Part shown: in pieces, positions 1-13,841 of the stretch
Layout of the letters: every line of letters begins with the position of its first letter
Position numbering within the stretch: the stretch's first letter is position 1
Source of the DNA: Sarcocystis neurona
Taxonomy: Eukaryota; Apicomplexa; Conoidasida; Eucoccidiorida; Sarcocystidae
Assembly (NCBI GenBank): GCA_000727475.1
Contig: KL647305.1
Span: forward strand, 302,856 to 366,855
Length of the DNA: 64,000 bases
Direction of reading: 5' to 3'
The notes under the pieces: generated by a model
What the model saw: only the letters and a program-made list of their open reading frames with translations
The model's database searches: none
Told to the model about the DNA's origin: nothing
Made by a program: the position numbers and the translations under genes

Positions 1-348
1 TTACGAGAGTGTGCATAGACACATGTATGGCTGAACCGTCCCGACCATGTAAATCTTGCTCCCTGACACGTCGAAAGCAGTTTTGCACACACGTAAGCTT
101 CTCTGAGGTCGTGGGATAAACAGCTGAAGAGAAAAGCAACCCATTCTGGCTAACGGCAATTCAGCACAGAACAAAGCTTGTACCCGTTCACCTGCCCCAC
201 ATGCTACAAGCGACTCCTCTCTCCAGAAAAGCTGAGTCCACGTACTAAATCATACGCAGGCGCCCGATTACACAGCCACGTGTAGGCAAAACATATGTGA
301 GTGTTACAGTGTACTACTGAAGGGTTTCATTTTCGTGTCCTGAAATAG
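1..348 (+). other. Probable intron of the DNAAF5-like gene
   Basis: No coding signal was found. An acceptor AG at 347-348 opens the first visible exon, so this stretch is most simply intronic, with the start codon and first exons outside the window. Confidence 0.5.
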
Positions 349-3300
349 TCTCTCCACTTGTACGCGCTTGCACACGGAACAACTGTGGCGCCGAGCAACG
401 CCAGCAAAGCGCTTTTGACGCTTTTGAAAGGCTTTCCATTTAAGTTGTTAGATGCCGCCGCGTCGCTTGCAAGTTGCCTGCTGCGGCGCATATCGAGAAG
501 TTGCATGGAAGGACTTTTGCCGGTTCGTGTGCTCTCTGCGCTCAGAGACAAACTCGCCGAAGTTGTATTCCATTGGTTCCGCATGGTGCCCGTTAGGTGC
601 ATGAAGCGCTACGTCCCGCAATTTCTCCTGCTTCTCCTGTCTTGTGCTGCCGACGAGGAGTCTGAAGCTTTGGCAAAACGCGCAGCCCGATCTCTTCTGG
701 TAAGGGTTTTCAAGTTGCCGTCTCTATGGTTTTCTTAATCCATCAAGTACTTCGTCCTTTGTAGAAAATTTTGCCGTTGGTCTTTGGAATACAGGGCAAA
801 ACGTGTCAAAGAAACCAGGCGCTGGGGGCCTTTTTGTTGGTGAGACCAATTTATAAGACTAACGTGGAAACTCGAGATACGTGTCGTCGGTGCCACATGT
901 GAGCACAAAGCTGCTGCGGCTGCTGACTGCATACATCGAGCAACGAGAGCTTACGCATGCAAACTACATAATGGATGTAATGCAGCCAAAATTCCCTCTG
1001 TACCACTCGACCTTGCCGTACATCTCAAGTAGTCGAGTAGTTGAGGCCACCTTATGTTTCTGAAGCACAACCAGATTTTAACAAACGCTCCGTTGCCGTT
1101 TGGGATGACGGAATTGTACACAATTCTGCTTAGCAGAATGGAATAGTACGTGTTAACAGTGAGCCTCCTCCTACACGAGAGAGATGGACTGCAGATACGA
1201 ATCCGCTGCCTGCTGCAGGATAGAGGTTGTATACACGCATGCCAGTAGGTACGTGTATACGCACATTCACGCCCATACGCGTACGTGTAAGGAAGTGCAG
1301 ACACAAATACCTTACTCGTGCCCCAAAATCGTCGCATGCGTTGGTCGCATGGTGCCTCCTACACAGACGTTTGTGTATGTGCTTAGACTAAGTCCTCGGT
1401 GCGCGCTGCCATGACGCATGCAAATCCTTGGGGGTTGCCTGCGCCAAAACTGCAGTCCTCCTCCACTATGTGACTCAAACGCTTAAACCCCTGGGAGTCA
1501 CGAAGAACTGCCTTCTAATGTGTCAACCTTGAACACTCACAGATCGAATCATTCGCCTTCTCAACTGACGTAGTTCATTTTCCTTTGCCAGTTCTGCTCA
1601 CCCTGTCCTGAATTATCCTGTCCTTGTATATAGTAGTCGCTCCGGGTAAAGTGAAGCTTCATAGACAAGTGCCCATGATGCGCCTACCACACATTCGCGT
1701 GCACGTATATATGTATACGGTTGCGTGTGAATAGTCGAGCAATTGACGCCCGCGAGAGGCTCCACGCCCGGCACTCGATGACACATGGTGCGCCATTGTA
1801 CTTGAGTTGTTTGCTCTCGCACAGAATATTGCCTTACCCTGCCTTATCCAGCTAGAATCAGACTCCGCACTCGAGATTTCTAAATGTAAACAAAGAGATG
1901 CAGTACCTGAGGACGCCAGGGATGGGAATGTTGAGGGTCGTGCCGAGCTGGAGACGTATTCCAAAGCCGGCACCTGTAGCATCTCCGACACACAAGCGGC
2001 AGAAGAACAAGCAGAGGGACCAACAGAAGATGATGAAGACGAAGACGATGAGAACATTCCTAAGGAAGTCATTACGGTGGACGATACCGAGCTTCTCGAA
2101 CAGAGCTGGTCAACTGCCTTTAATTCTCCCTACAGTTGGCCAGACCAGAGACCTACCTTTGATAATCTGAGAAAGTGCTTTGCACGTATGTTAAAGTTTC
2201 TTCCTTTCCCATTTTGCATCCCCGCTGAACCGTCTTTACAAGGAAGTGTCCCAACTTTGCCAGGGCCGGCAGAACACACACACCGGCAGCACCAATCAAG
2301 TGCTGCAGAGCAGCAGCAACCTCGTTCAATTGGAGATCACTCCAGACAAAATGGCGAAGGAAGCGTTCTTCCAGTAGAACCTACGAGAGATCCCCTGGGG
2401 AACCCTCTCCATATTGCGCAACTGTCGTGTATGCTTCGCCACTTTGCCGTTGAACTGGTGCAGCAGGTCAGGAAACACTATCTCCACGGAAAACTTGCCT
2501 CAAGGAACAGTGCCGTTAGGGAACACTGCCCCCAAGAAACACTGCATGCCCCTGACTGTCTTGAAGTTGCTTACATGTCCAACACATTTTGAACTGCGCT
2601 CACGTACTTCGTTTGCACACGTGTTCTCTCGGCTGCACATCTGCACGCTAGCGTATGTCTGCATATGTTAGCTGTGTGTTCCCTCGTCTCCATCCTTGTC
2701 CGCGGGCATACGGTCAATGCGCTCTCGCAGCCTTACAGGGAACTGCCCGACGTGCCAGTACACGAGAGCGTGACTTATACTTGTAATGAGGAGCTGTTTC
2801 GTTGTAGCGCGTGTGCCGGAACGCCGTGTTACTTTCAGACGGCAGCAGATAATAAAGAAGACCACGTTCAGAAACTTGCTACTCTTAAAAGTGTGTTTGC
2901 CAGCTGCAATCTGGTACAAGGTGGTGTCGTTAGCATCCAAGATCTACGCTGTACTAATTTTTCCACTGTCCTGACTCTACGGGCACGCTCTAGCGTGGTA
3001 AATATGTGGCATTCCGCAGTTGTGAGAGGCACGTTTAGGCACACATACAGCAAAAGCACTTCACCAGGAGCAAACAAGAACCCAGCACAAGGGCAGGTGC
3101 TCCCAAATACCGCTTAATATGGAAATGAATATTGTAAAGGCTCGGTTGCGCGGTTTTCCAAGGTTTAACACAACGGCTCCAACGTCGTCGGGGAGCGGGT
3201 TAGCTTGTTTTGTCGTTTTTTGTCACCTTTGGCACCCTACTACTTGTCTTCACCCCCACCAGAGACGCTGCAAAACTCGGTACAAGTGTTTCAAACGATG

Positions 3301-6300
3301 CTTGGCATTTCTTCCGCGTTAGGCCTCGACAGAGGATTCTGGCTTCGTCGCCTCCCCGGCAAGGTGTTGCCGTTCGCTGAGGACCCTGCGCCTGCTTGCG
3401 GCTCTTCTGCTAGCCTCTCCAACTGTCGCAGAAAAACCCTGTCCCACAGTCGACAACACAGAACTAATTCGGCGGATTTTGCTTCACCTGTACAAAATAT
3501 GCCATCACGCGGACGCCCTTGCCCTGCAACAGTCTGCCTGTGCGGATGATGCATTTAATAGTCGAGCCAGCGCTGGTTCTTCCTCCTTAGTCGAATATGC
3601 CTTCTTACTTGCCTCTTCGCAAGTTCAGAAAATCATGGAAGAGGCACACGAAGCAGCACAAACGAAGCTCTCCGCTTCTGGCAGAAGGGATTCCGCAGAC
3701 GAAGGCAGCGGCGGAAACGATTCAACACGAGAGAAAGATGCGGAGGAGCTTCTGCCCCCTACACCTGGGCACACCGCTGCCCACCGAAACGGCACAGCTA
3801 TGCAGGGGAGTGCACCCGTCATTGCTGAAGAGGACGTCAGTTCGTCGTACCCACGACATATAACAGACCACTGGAACGACGACACTCCTGACAAAATTCT
3901 GGCCTCTGGCGCTCTAAAAAGCTGTCTGAAAATAGTAGAAGAGGCGCAAAACTGTTCTGCCACTATCGCGGCAGTTGCAACTCCCCATGAGTGGCTCCTA
4001 CCTTTAGCGGAACATGTGCTTGGCAGGGAAGCTGGGTTAGTCCGCGTATATAAACAACGGCTTTCAGCAGGTGTGCGGACAAGGAACAGAGAGCGGGAGC
4101 AAGTTGGAACTGAAGGGTCATGTGCTTGCGTTGCTGATGTAACCTTAGCGCTGTCTTTCCGTGAAAGAAGGACTGGCAAGGACGGGAGAATGCCGTGTCA
4201 GGACGGGAAGAACACAAACAGCAGTTTTGACAGTAGTGAGCGGAAAGTCTCCAGCAATTCTGCGACAGCGGCTTGCCGGTATGCAACCGAAGACTTCCAG
4301 CCTATAAAAACTCTCACGAAAAGTGAACTCTGTGGAAGACCACAGTATGTTTTCCTTCTCCTGGGCAGCATGCTGTGGACAATTCGAAAAAAGCGAAGGC
4401 TGTGGGAAACGGGGGTTATACCGTCGAGTCTGAAGAAAGAAAATCAAGGGAGCGCCACAGCCGGGGAGACGTTGGCTACGACGGCTGGCCCCTCTGTTTG
4501 TAACTTCACTCCTGAGGGGTGCACGTGCGCAGGCGCTGGGATTCAGGACAAACAAAGCAAATGTACATCTCCAGAAAACCCGCAGTGGACGGCTGATGAT
4601 GCCCGCTTCTGCTTCGGGATTGTGGAGCAACTTGTGATTCCTGACTGTTTGTCCTGGATCGGAGGGGAAGAAGGCGCTACTGAAGCACTGGATAACTCAG
4701 AACCGTCCAGTGGGGAGAGAAGAGAGGCGTCAAGTAGCGTGTTAGACACTACACGCCCCTGCGCAAACCCTCCGGCAAGCCCACGCCTGCTGGATTCCAC
4801 TTCCGGCGCTTCAATTGCTTGGGCGAGACAGCTGCCGCACGAAGAACACGCCGTGGTTCTTTATGCGACTTCAGTTATTCCGGTACTCGTGGATATGTGT
4901 AGAAGTCTCTGCGACGCCGAATGGGGCCGCGTACTTTTTGTGGTGGTACGCTTGCGAGTGGAGGAGAAAGCGCCATCCATGCTGCTTGAGAACACAGTAA
5001 GATATGAAACGTAGTAATACAAGTAGTTTCGGAACGCCTAACTCACGCGACTGCACGGGGATAAGGAAAGCGCTTCCTCAAATGTCATGCGAGGTATTGT
5101 AATCTATTTTGCTTACAAGAAGAGTAATTCACTTCTTTAATTCTACATGGAGGGGAGCAGCTAAGCTTTACAGATCACTGCAGTAAACAAAAAGGACAAG
5201 GATTCAGATCGCATTGAACTAAACGCCTTGAACAACACGCTCACGCAACAACGTAACAAGGAAAAGTGCATACATTCTCATTGAGAAACTTGCGCGCGAA
5301 GAAATTCTACACGCAGTGAAGACTTCACCGATTCAAAGTCAGGTTCACCTGCACGGAGTAGTATTTTCGGGGCGTCCCAACCTCCACAGAGAAACGTATA
5401 AGGCGAAGCAATTTTCAGTGTACCCGGCAAGTGTCAACGAATTCAAAAGCAGCGAATTTCTGTTGTAGAAAGCGCTCGTTACAGTTCCGGCAATAACTGG
5501 ATTGGAATTACGATTAGACCTCCAGAGTTCTCACTTTGTGACCATGGCACACTGAGTCGTTTGCTCGACAGCTGTGCGTGCCCGACCCATAAGCCGCGTG
5601 TATCTTCAGAACAGTCATAACAACTCATTATGCGGAGAAATTCCCCCTTCCTCTCAACCGTGCAAGTAGAGATGAGGCGTTGATCTGGACAGAAGACTCC
5701 CAAGCCGATGCACACGCGTACCTGTGCAGCGTAGAGCCAGTGTGGCTCCAGATGTGAGCTTGAGAACAGGGTCTTTACAAGTAAGTGACTTGTTCCTGTC
5801 CTGCAACCTGGGGGCAGGAGCATCTGAATTTTTGTGCGCGTGTGCTTGTCTATTGGCTTCCTACAGCTGGATTTGCTGAGCTTGTACAGCAAACAAGCCC
5901 CAGCAGCGCTTTGTCAGTACTTTCTAAGTTCTTGGATGTCCGGCGAGCAGCTGCTGCTACAGCCATTCACTGCCGCGGAAGCGGTTGGGCGTCCAGATCT
6001 TCTGAAAGCAAAGGAGCATCGTCCCCGCTACTGTGACGACAGCGATTACGGCAGTACCAAAAGAAGCAGTTTTGTCGATGCGTGGTCTCCCTCTGATCCG
6101 CGGCGGTTGATGCTGCTCTACATCCTCAAACGCCTTCGCCATTCATCGCCGGCTACGCTGGACACATCTCCGTGTGTGTCTCCACGGTACCAGCAAGATA
6201 CTCTGACAACAACGAAGCCGCACGCGTACAAAACAGACTCGCCGTGCGCTAAGCAGGCGATTACTAGCCAGGGTACTGCTCACGCAGGCCCCCAAGGACG

Positions 6301-9300
6301 TGCACTGCCGAAATGGCAGATTCCCGTTCCCACGGATGATTCAACGGAACTAACTATGTCTAATCACAAAAGGTTGAACACGTGCGAGATGTCTCATTCT
6401 AGTTCGCAACAAGGAAGTAACGGCACAGTGCACAATTCAAGCAAAATCCGTCGATGGCTGCCACCACTGCTTCAAATTCTGGCCAGACAAGCTTCCCCAG
6501 AGGACGTCGTACCCAGCGTCAGGGTAGACGTCTTAGAGTGTACCTATGAGCTTTTCGAGAACCCTTCAGTCCACTTTTACTGTAGGTAAGAGATAGGATA
6601 CACGTGGGTACGCATGAGGCTTCGGCCGCTGTATATAGACAACTTCACTTGAAGTATGCACTGTACGTGCATCTGTGCTGTGCAAGTGAGTCCACTCGTA
6701 CTTTCTGCTGCGCTCGTACGCACTCGGACGCTTCAGCGAATACGCCGCGATGTCACGAGGGTGAAGGCTCGAGAGGGTGAGCCAAAAAACAATGCAGGTA
6801 CACACAGCGTGTGCTCCTTTTCCAGAAAGGGGTGTGCCACCGGCTGACGTGCTCGTGTTTAACACACGTAACATTCAATATATACACAAGAAGAGTGTGC
6901 ACAAGTGTCCGGGCAAAACCGTGTGCATAAACTGCTTTGAAAATGAAGCAGCGCGCATTACGGTAGGTGTAAAGCCCTTTTGGTATTAGGATACGTGAAA
7001 GAAATATGATTTGGCGTTGGGGAGTGTAGAGTGTCACGAACCACCGTGCTAGGGGAGGCTACCCCGAAATTCGAGGTGGATATCACTCTCCTGCGGCGCA
7101 ATGCGGAGCACGCGCCCTTTGAATCCGTTTTCTGCTTTAAAGAGTAGGCATTTCGGACCATTCAGAAATACATAAGTAGACCGTGGAGCTGTAGTAGGAC
7201 TAAGGAGCCCACTGGATAGTATAGGTTGTCTGCGCCTTCTACCGTACTTGTGTGTTCCTTCTTGTCGTACTCTCCATTTTCTTCTACGCCTAGTACTTAT
7301 CTTACGTTTCTGGCTTCCGCAGACACTACGGTCGATTTGTGCTGGAAAATGCCATCAAACCCAACTTGCAGTGGCGTCCCGGCGAAGCGAATGCGAAACT
7401 CAGAAAGGTATGCGCCACCACTGGACACAGATAGAGACTGGCCCAATTTACACTCTTCCTTTGTGAGGACTTTGTTGTCGTGCATTTGTTGACGGAAACA
7501 GAAAACGCTTCGCGTACCGCGACCGTATCCCTCTGTCCGTGAGAATCCGCTGTCTTAAAGTGTACATCTCTGCAGCCCGTCGGCCTCCGTAGGGATGGCC
7601 GCCGACATAGAGTGTATTGTCAAAGCAGATTCCTGCCCTACGCCCTTCACGGAAGCTCCTACGTAACTAATATGCCGAGGGACTAAAATTTTTATTCCTT
7701 GCGTACTGGTATAACGGATGAAATCGCCAGCGCCACGAAGTCACTTTTTGGACTCGAACTCCCCAGCTTACATGCCGGGATTAGCAGAAAACTTCTAAAC
7801 ATCCGTATGCGTGCACGCGGTGCCCTCCCTTGTGTCAGTCCTACCTATTCGCGAATTGCGTAACAGCCAGGCTGTCGCGCATGTCACCGTGTGCCATACT
7901 CCCGATATACAGGTTGGCACACTATGCAGAGCGGAGAGTTGCAGTTGAGCGTTTCCGTGTGACAGCACCTTCCACAGGGCGTTACTCTCTTGCTTGACCG
8001 TTCCCTTGCTTCAGGCCGCACTTGTGTGCGTTGACTCGATTTTCGCAAGCATCGCGAACACTACGGCTAACACCAAATGTGCGACTTTTCCGGGTCCTGC
8101 TGCTGCCATCGACCTTGAAATGGTAGCCCATGACGGCCGCTTCTTCTGTGACTGTACGCCAGAGTCATCTTCTCTGCCTCCTTCAGAGGCAGAGCCTCCG
8201 AGTGCAGCGTCATCCAAAACAAAACTTCTAGCCACAGCACTGGCAAGCACACCATGTTCACCCAAAGTCCCAACGGCTTACAAGACTATGGACTGTCTCG
8301 TGAATTTGATTCATAGCTTGTTGCCTTGCATGCTGAGCTGCCTTGAGGACGATGCGCAGCCAGACACCCGCAGGACGACTGCAGATATTTTCTCTCGTCT
8401 TTTCGCTGAGCTTGAGGGCTGCATTCGTTCACAGGAGCAGGAGCGGTCCGTGCCGTCAGCAAAATCCACTTCCACTACTATTCCTCTTGATGAAACAGCT
8501 GTCACTGCTTGCTCTGGCGAACCAAGGACATTTGAACTGTCTCGCCCTACTGGCGTTGCCACTTCGCCCGCATCCTCTGCTGAGGCGAACCGTGATTTTC
8601 CTGTCAGAGACGCTTTACAAAGCCACGTTTCCTCTGTTACCGGTGTACCTCATTCTCCCAAATCCGAGCAAGACTGTTCGTATTTCCGCGCACAAGAAGC
8701 CACCAGCCTGCAGTGCGAGATCCTGTCGCTTTGTTCCTCCCTTTACCCTCCGCTTCTTCAGCGGCTCGACGACGCTCGAGGTGCTGTGCGCCTCTCAGCA
8801 GCCGCCGCACTGTGTAGTATGCTGCGTTTTCTCGGTTGCCTGAAGGAGGACCATGACTTCCAACAACAGCAGTCGTGCAGAAAGAGAGGAAAGCGGCAAG
8901 AAGCCGCGCAGCATCCCCCAGATGTCCCGAACGACGATAGGGAGGATAAAAAAACCCAGCACAGAACGGAAGGGGACGCGGAGGACAAGAAGCCTGAAAC
9001 ACAGCAAATGAGCAATCCTTTGGCACAAGCGGAGAAACAGGGGCAGCTGCGGAGTAGGGAGGAAGACCGAGAAACACCACGAGGTAACTGGCTCAGCACC
9101 AACTTTTGTGGAAGGGGTCTCCTGGTTTCAATTGCACAACGCTCGTAACTACTACTGCTGTAACATGAGTCCTTCCTACGATTTGCAGGAGAAGACGTCA
9201 AAGCAGATAATCTGTTCTCAGGTGTAGACGGCGACCTCAGGGAAAATAACAAGAAAGATCAACTGTCGTGGGGCTTGAAGACACCACCGTGGAGGTGGCC

Positions 9301-10410
9301 TTGCCTTGAGTACGTTGTGCGAGGCGTCGTGACGTTTTTGGATGACCAAGATGAACACCTTGTCGCAGTAATACACGAAGTTCTGCTTTTAGCTGGGATT
9401 CTGAACGCCTCCTTCGTTCTTCAGGTCAGGAAGCAGAGAGCCGCCGATCTGCCTACGTAGTAGTACAACATGAAGATCTGTGAGGCGGTGCCCCAGAATA
9501 TACCAGTAGTGTAGGATTCACATATTCTAATACCCGCCCGGTTCAACGGAAGTGGTAGAAGAAGCACCAAAATTTTAGACGACTGTTAGAAATGCCAGTA
9601 ACGCATCGTTACACACATGCAGGTCATACGCTTTGGAGAGCCGAACCACATAAATAAGAGGCATACGAGCGCGTGAAAACAAAAATCTCGTCAGGGGTAC
9701 AATTAGGCAGTAATTTCCCTCTGTGATTCGCAAAGGGGAACGCAAGTCCTTAAACGTTTGGAAAGAAAGATAAAGTGGCTAACACCCAACCGCCGAGATA
9801 TCACTGACCTCTATATTTGCGCCACGATATCTCGAGCTCCTGCGCGACCAATCCAGCATCATCAGCACGTTTCAAATATCCTTGCTGGTGCTTCTGGTAC
9901 CTTTCTAGCCTTGCAGTCATGTGCACATTAGCAGAGAGACTCGTGCGACTTCATCATACGTTGACGAACGCCAAACGTGTTCGCACGGCGGTCACCGTGT
10001 ACACTCGGTTGTAATGCTTACGAACATACGCGTCTGTCCAGTCTTGCGCGATGTTGCCTCGAATTCCACACTTGCAGCTTACGCGTCTACCTACCCATGC
10101 TTGACGTCGCCTAGCATTGTACAGCTATGTTGTGTAGCTGTAATGTCCTTGCAATGGCGTGCGTTTTCTATAAAAAAGAGTGCCGGGGTCTGCCTTGAAG
10201 AATACCTTCATTTGTGTATGCGACTCCCATAGAGACGTCTGCGGACGACAGAATCCGCTGACAACAGCCGTAATGTCTGGAGAGAAAAGGTCACGCTCTG
10301 TATCTTTGTGTTATCTACAGGAGGTGCAGGGAGCTGCGAAGCGCTGCATGAATCTGAAGCGCTATGAAGCCGTATGTGAATCTGTTCGAGGTCGCCTTCC
10401 ACACACTTGA
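349..10410 (+). CDS. DNAAF5: Dynein axonemal assembly factor 5-like HEAT-repeat protein (5' end outside window)
   Basis: This is a cytoplasmic HEAT-repeat factor that helps preassemble axonemal dynein arms; in a coccidian it would serve the flagellated microgamete. Exons read by splice site and phase: 349-699, 1825-2185, a problem region near 3263-3385, 3323-4996, 5867-6585, 7323-7407, 8015-9083, 9189-9424 and 10321-10410 (stop TGA). Family signatures seen are the block KPNLQWRPGE at 7350-7380, LYPPLLQRLDD near 8741-8773, and EYVVRGVVTFLDD followed by a terminal EVQ segment, all in the order found in animal HEATR2. Phases join cleanly from 3323 to the stop. It is longer than animal homologues because acidic and Ser-rich low-complexity inserts separate the HEAT helices (for example the DDEDEDDE run near 2030 and most of 3600-4600). 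Earlier N-terminal exons must lie upstream. The link between 2185 and 3323 is unresolved (see findings). Family identity is well supported; exact exon edges less so. Confidence 0.83.
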
Positions 10411-12812
10411 TTTCAACCGTGGACTCAGTATTTTGGGTAAACATCCACACAGAAAGGCGATGAGTAGACGTGAAAAGATGTTGGGCGCGCCTGTCAGTAA
10501 CAGAAGCTCTCCAACCCCTGCAGTCCGACGTTTTCCTGGGTACTACCAGCAAGCACGAAAACGTCTCCCGCCAGACCACAATGAGAACACCTATACATTC
10601 ACGCCATCAGCAAAATGCATGCCCTCTTACATTGCATGCTCGTGGAACGCAGAACACCGCTTTGCTGACTCCGCACACCTTCGTTTTCTCTGTGAGCACA
10701 ATACAGGGGTTGAGCTTCGGGAGTTTGAAGCCAGCTCAGCTTAGTAAGCAATCTCGGCGGGGAGTGCAACAGAAATTATGAGTAGAAGTCAATGCAAAAG
10801 AAAACAATTCGTCGGTTGACAGGATGCCGGATCCGAAGCAAGCACGGAAAGATGATTGTAACAAGTGAATCCACGTGCACGCATTTCCACGAACGCATGC
10901 GTACCCCTGTAGGTAAAGGAATTTTTGCCTACGTTTCGATGTATACGCAATATCCAACCCACAGAAGCGGTGGTTTACCCAGAGGCTTCAAGTGCTGAAG
11001 CTTCTACCATTGAATATTAAGTTTTATGAGGCTGAGGAGCCCTTCCTTGGCGCTGTTCCCGTTCCCTTGTGGTGGTTCTTGCACGTCCAAACAGAAGGAT
11101 GTACACCTAAAGACAATGCATGAATTTATAAAGGCTGACGCCTTCGGGTGACAGCGTGCACTCCTCTGCTGAATAGCTGTGTGTGTGCACACGCGTGTGT
11201 TAGTGACGTCCACTTCGTCAAAATCAAAACTGAGGCAAGAAAAAATGCCATATTCCCGACTTTCCACACTGCAGACTCTGAGGCGGTTTGTGCCGTAGCA
11301 CACATTCGACTTGATAGCGTTAGCAACATGTCTTCGTGAACGGCCGACGTGTGCACCACTCCGTGAAAAGCTTGAGGTTTCCCTCGTAGGTGGCGCACAC
11401 AATGCAGATATTGATGAGTACACTGCTGTACGGCCATAGCGGGTCGCCCTGCGATTTCAGATGTTTCAAGATCTCACTTTTGGTGGCGCTTCCGCTTCCT
11501 CGTCTGCAATCGCTGGCGCCTCCACAAATGGTCTGAGTCGTCGTATATGGCTACGTGTGGCCAGATTTACATACAACCGAACAGCGTTTCAACGGTAGCT
11601 GATACGTCCAGTGCACAAAACCTGCTAACCTTGTAGGAAAGACACCCCTCAGTCGTTCACACATAGGGAACATAGTATGCCTCATTATGATTGCAACGCG
11701 AACAAAATCACGGCGATATCGTGTGCCACCGTGCACCGTCCGCCAGTGGGGCATGTCCGTTCGACGTGCTCTTGAGGCGACCATCACCAGTGCTCTCCAC
11801 CAGTGAGGCATACATCCCATGCATCGCCCGCTTGTGCACGCAGCACCAGAACTATGCTGTGAGCGTGTAAGTGCGGATTCACACATGGCGGAGACGCTAT
11901 ACCAGCAAATACCGTTTACCTATCTGGCAGACTTCTTCAGGTACAGCACCGCGTCAGCGGTTCTGATCATAGACCGTGTCTTGTTTGCTCAGTGATGACA
12001 TCCTAGTGCAGACGGGTGGACTCTCAGTTTCTCGTCCAAGCATCTGCTCGGCTGCTTGTCAAAAAGACAGAGCGCACATAGTGTCGTGGGTATCCGAGCA
12101 CACTTGTACTCAGGCTAGTGCCTTTTGTTAGGTAGTCGTCACTATTATATGGAATAACATCCCGCTCCAGCTGCCCAGCCGTTATACGTAGTGCGTCCCT
12201 ACTGTAACTCTTCCGCCTCAGCCTCAACGGAAGAAAGCCGCTTGAACTCCGCGTCACCAACGATACGTACATGCATATATATTCATACTTTTACGTTGAC
12301 AACTATTTAAGCATGCACCTGTATGTGGTATCTCCACAACGAGCTTCAAACATACACACATTTGTCTACCTAAGTAGAGCCATGTACTCGATTTGCAGCC
12401 GCACAAAGAGAGGAACACAGGGAGGAAAACAGGGAACAAGCGAGACACAGAAGGACCATGTGGGGGAACCAACGATGAAAAAGCATCTACCCAGTACTGG
12501 TCCAACTTTTCCATTTGATTCTACGGGAACAGCGTCAGACGACTACGTGCAGCGTACCTTGTCCTTTGTCAGGACGTTCTTTCGCTGGTGAATGTGCTGC
12601 TGATACGCACGCATATATATATATATGAAAGCAGATACACTGGCCGTAGCCGTCTACAAAATCGACTAGCCGACTTGCGGACCTCGTGAAGGCTCGCCTA
12701 GTTTCGAGAAAGACAGCTCCTCGTAGCATTTTCTGAGTAGGTCACAGCTGAGCGTAGGTGGTTGAAATTTGCTTGTGGTGTCAATGCATCTTGAGCGATC
12801 ATCTTAATTAAA

Positions 12813-12968
12813 CTCGCCACATAAGTCACAACAAAGAAGGCCTGTTTTCAGCGGTATGCGAGTTTCACTACTGGGTAGGTCTCATTAGACTCCGGTATTC
12901 TTAGTGGTCTCGCCACACGTGTCACAACAAAGACGGCCTGTCTCCAGCGGTGTGCACGGTTCACTACT
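12813..12968. repeat. Diverged 60-bp direct repeat, two copies
   Basis: Copies at 12813-12872 and 12909-12968 both run from CTCGCCAC to TTCACTACT and share the core CACAACAAAGA followed by GGCCTGT. Repeat start to repeat start is 96 bp. Copies differ at scattered positions, so this is an old tandem duplication or fragment of a mobile element; no ORF is attached. Confidence 0.75.
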
Positions 12969-13602
12969 AAATACGTCCCTCGTAAGACACCCAGTAACAC
13001 TTGCTGGTTTTGTTCTGCCAGCTGAAAGGAACTTGAGGGTGTAACATGTGCATGCAGATGTTGAGATGTAAATGTATGGCACCAAAGCCTAACATTCTCC
13101 GTAGAAACATGAGGTGACCCCCGTCTCACTCTCTACACATATTCGCAAACAAGCGGTATTGTATCAACGTAGGTTCATGAACCTCAAGGTTGGAAAAATG
13201 TTGCACGCGTGGGGTCGGACCAGTGTACGCTTACGTACTCTTCTGACTCCTTTCTTCCACTGTCGAGTACTTCCCTATATGTGACCAGTGTCCACGAAGT
13301 GCTACGCACTCACAACACAAGAAGAAAGTGAACAGGCCGCTGAGAGCAGCAACTGCCTGTGTGGGACGAGAAACAGTGTACGGTCCTATAATCCTTTTTT
13401 CGGTGGACGATCCCCTCCCCTGTAGATGACGTCCTATCGGAATTTTTGTGGAGGCACTACACAGGAGATTCTCCACTAGTGTCAAAGTGTGGATGCTCCA
13501 GCGGATTTCTGAATTGCAGGTACCTATCAGATAAAGCGCGTTCACTGGAAGAGGAAGCTGTGGTACCCGGACTAGGGTATTGTTGTATGCGTCTGGGAGG
13601 AC

Positions 13603-13610
13603 TGCATGCG
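13603..13610 (+). promoter_or_regulatory. TGCATGCG element upstream of the eS17 gene
   Basis: The octamer TGCATGCG lies about 230 bp upstream of the proposed eS17 start codon. YGCATGCR-type palindromes are reported as enriched upstream of Toxoplasma ribosomal-protein genes, and TGCATGC is an ApiAP2-type target. The motif is seen; function is inferred. The palindrome also occurs by chance elsewhere in the window. Confidence 0.35.
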
Positions 13611-13841
13611 CTCGACCGGCTGCGAAGTATTGCTGTCGGTGGTGTCGTTGTGATGTTGCTGCTCGTGGTACTGCGGCGCGGTAGCGCATGAGAGTAATCT
13701 CCGGCTTCGGGGACTGCGAACAGACGGGGGGGGGGGGAATCTTCTCCGGTCTCAAGGTCAGCATTTAAGCTTTCATTTTCCTCCGTTTTCCTCTTGATTC
13801 GCCTTCGCTGTTTTGACGGAGATCACCTGCTGCTGCAAGAA

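Larger units (their letters stand above)
10411..13841. other. Intergenic region between DNAAF5-like and eS17 genes
   Basis: No convincing exon on either strand. Short open frames here lack family motifs and splice-supported extensions. The stretch holds a diverged 60-bp direct repeat (12813-12872 and 12909-12968), a short AT microsatellite near 12612-12626, a run of ten G near 13727, and a TGCATGCG element at 13603-13610. It probably contains the 3' UTR of the upstream gene and the promoter and 5' UTR of the eS17 gene. Confidence 0.6.

Noticed and set aside
7735..7775. Second TTCGAGT T-loop-like sequence on the minus strand
   Set aside because: The flanking bases do not form a 5-bp stem and no cloverleaf can be drawn.
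13231..13764. 177-codon minus-strand open frame
   Set aside because: It lacks motifs, depends on a G10 homopolymer and lies in the probable promoter and leader of the eS17 gene.
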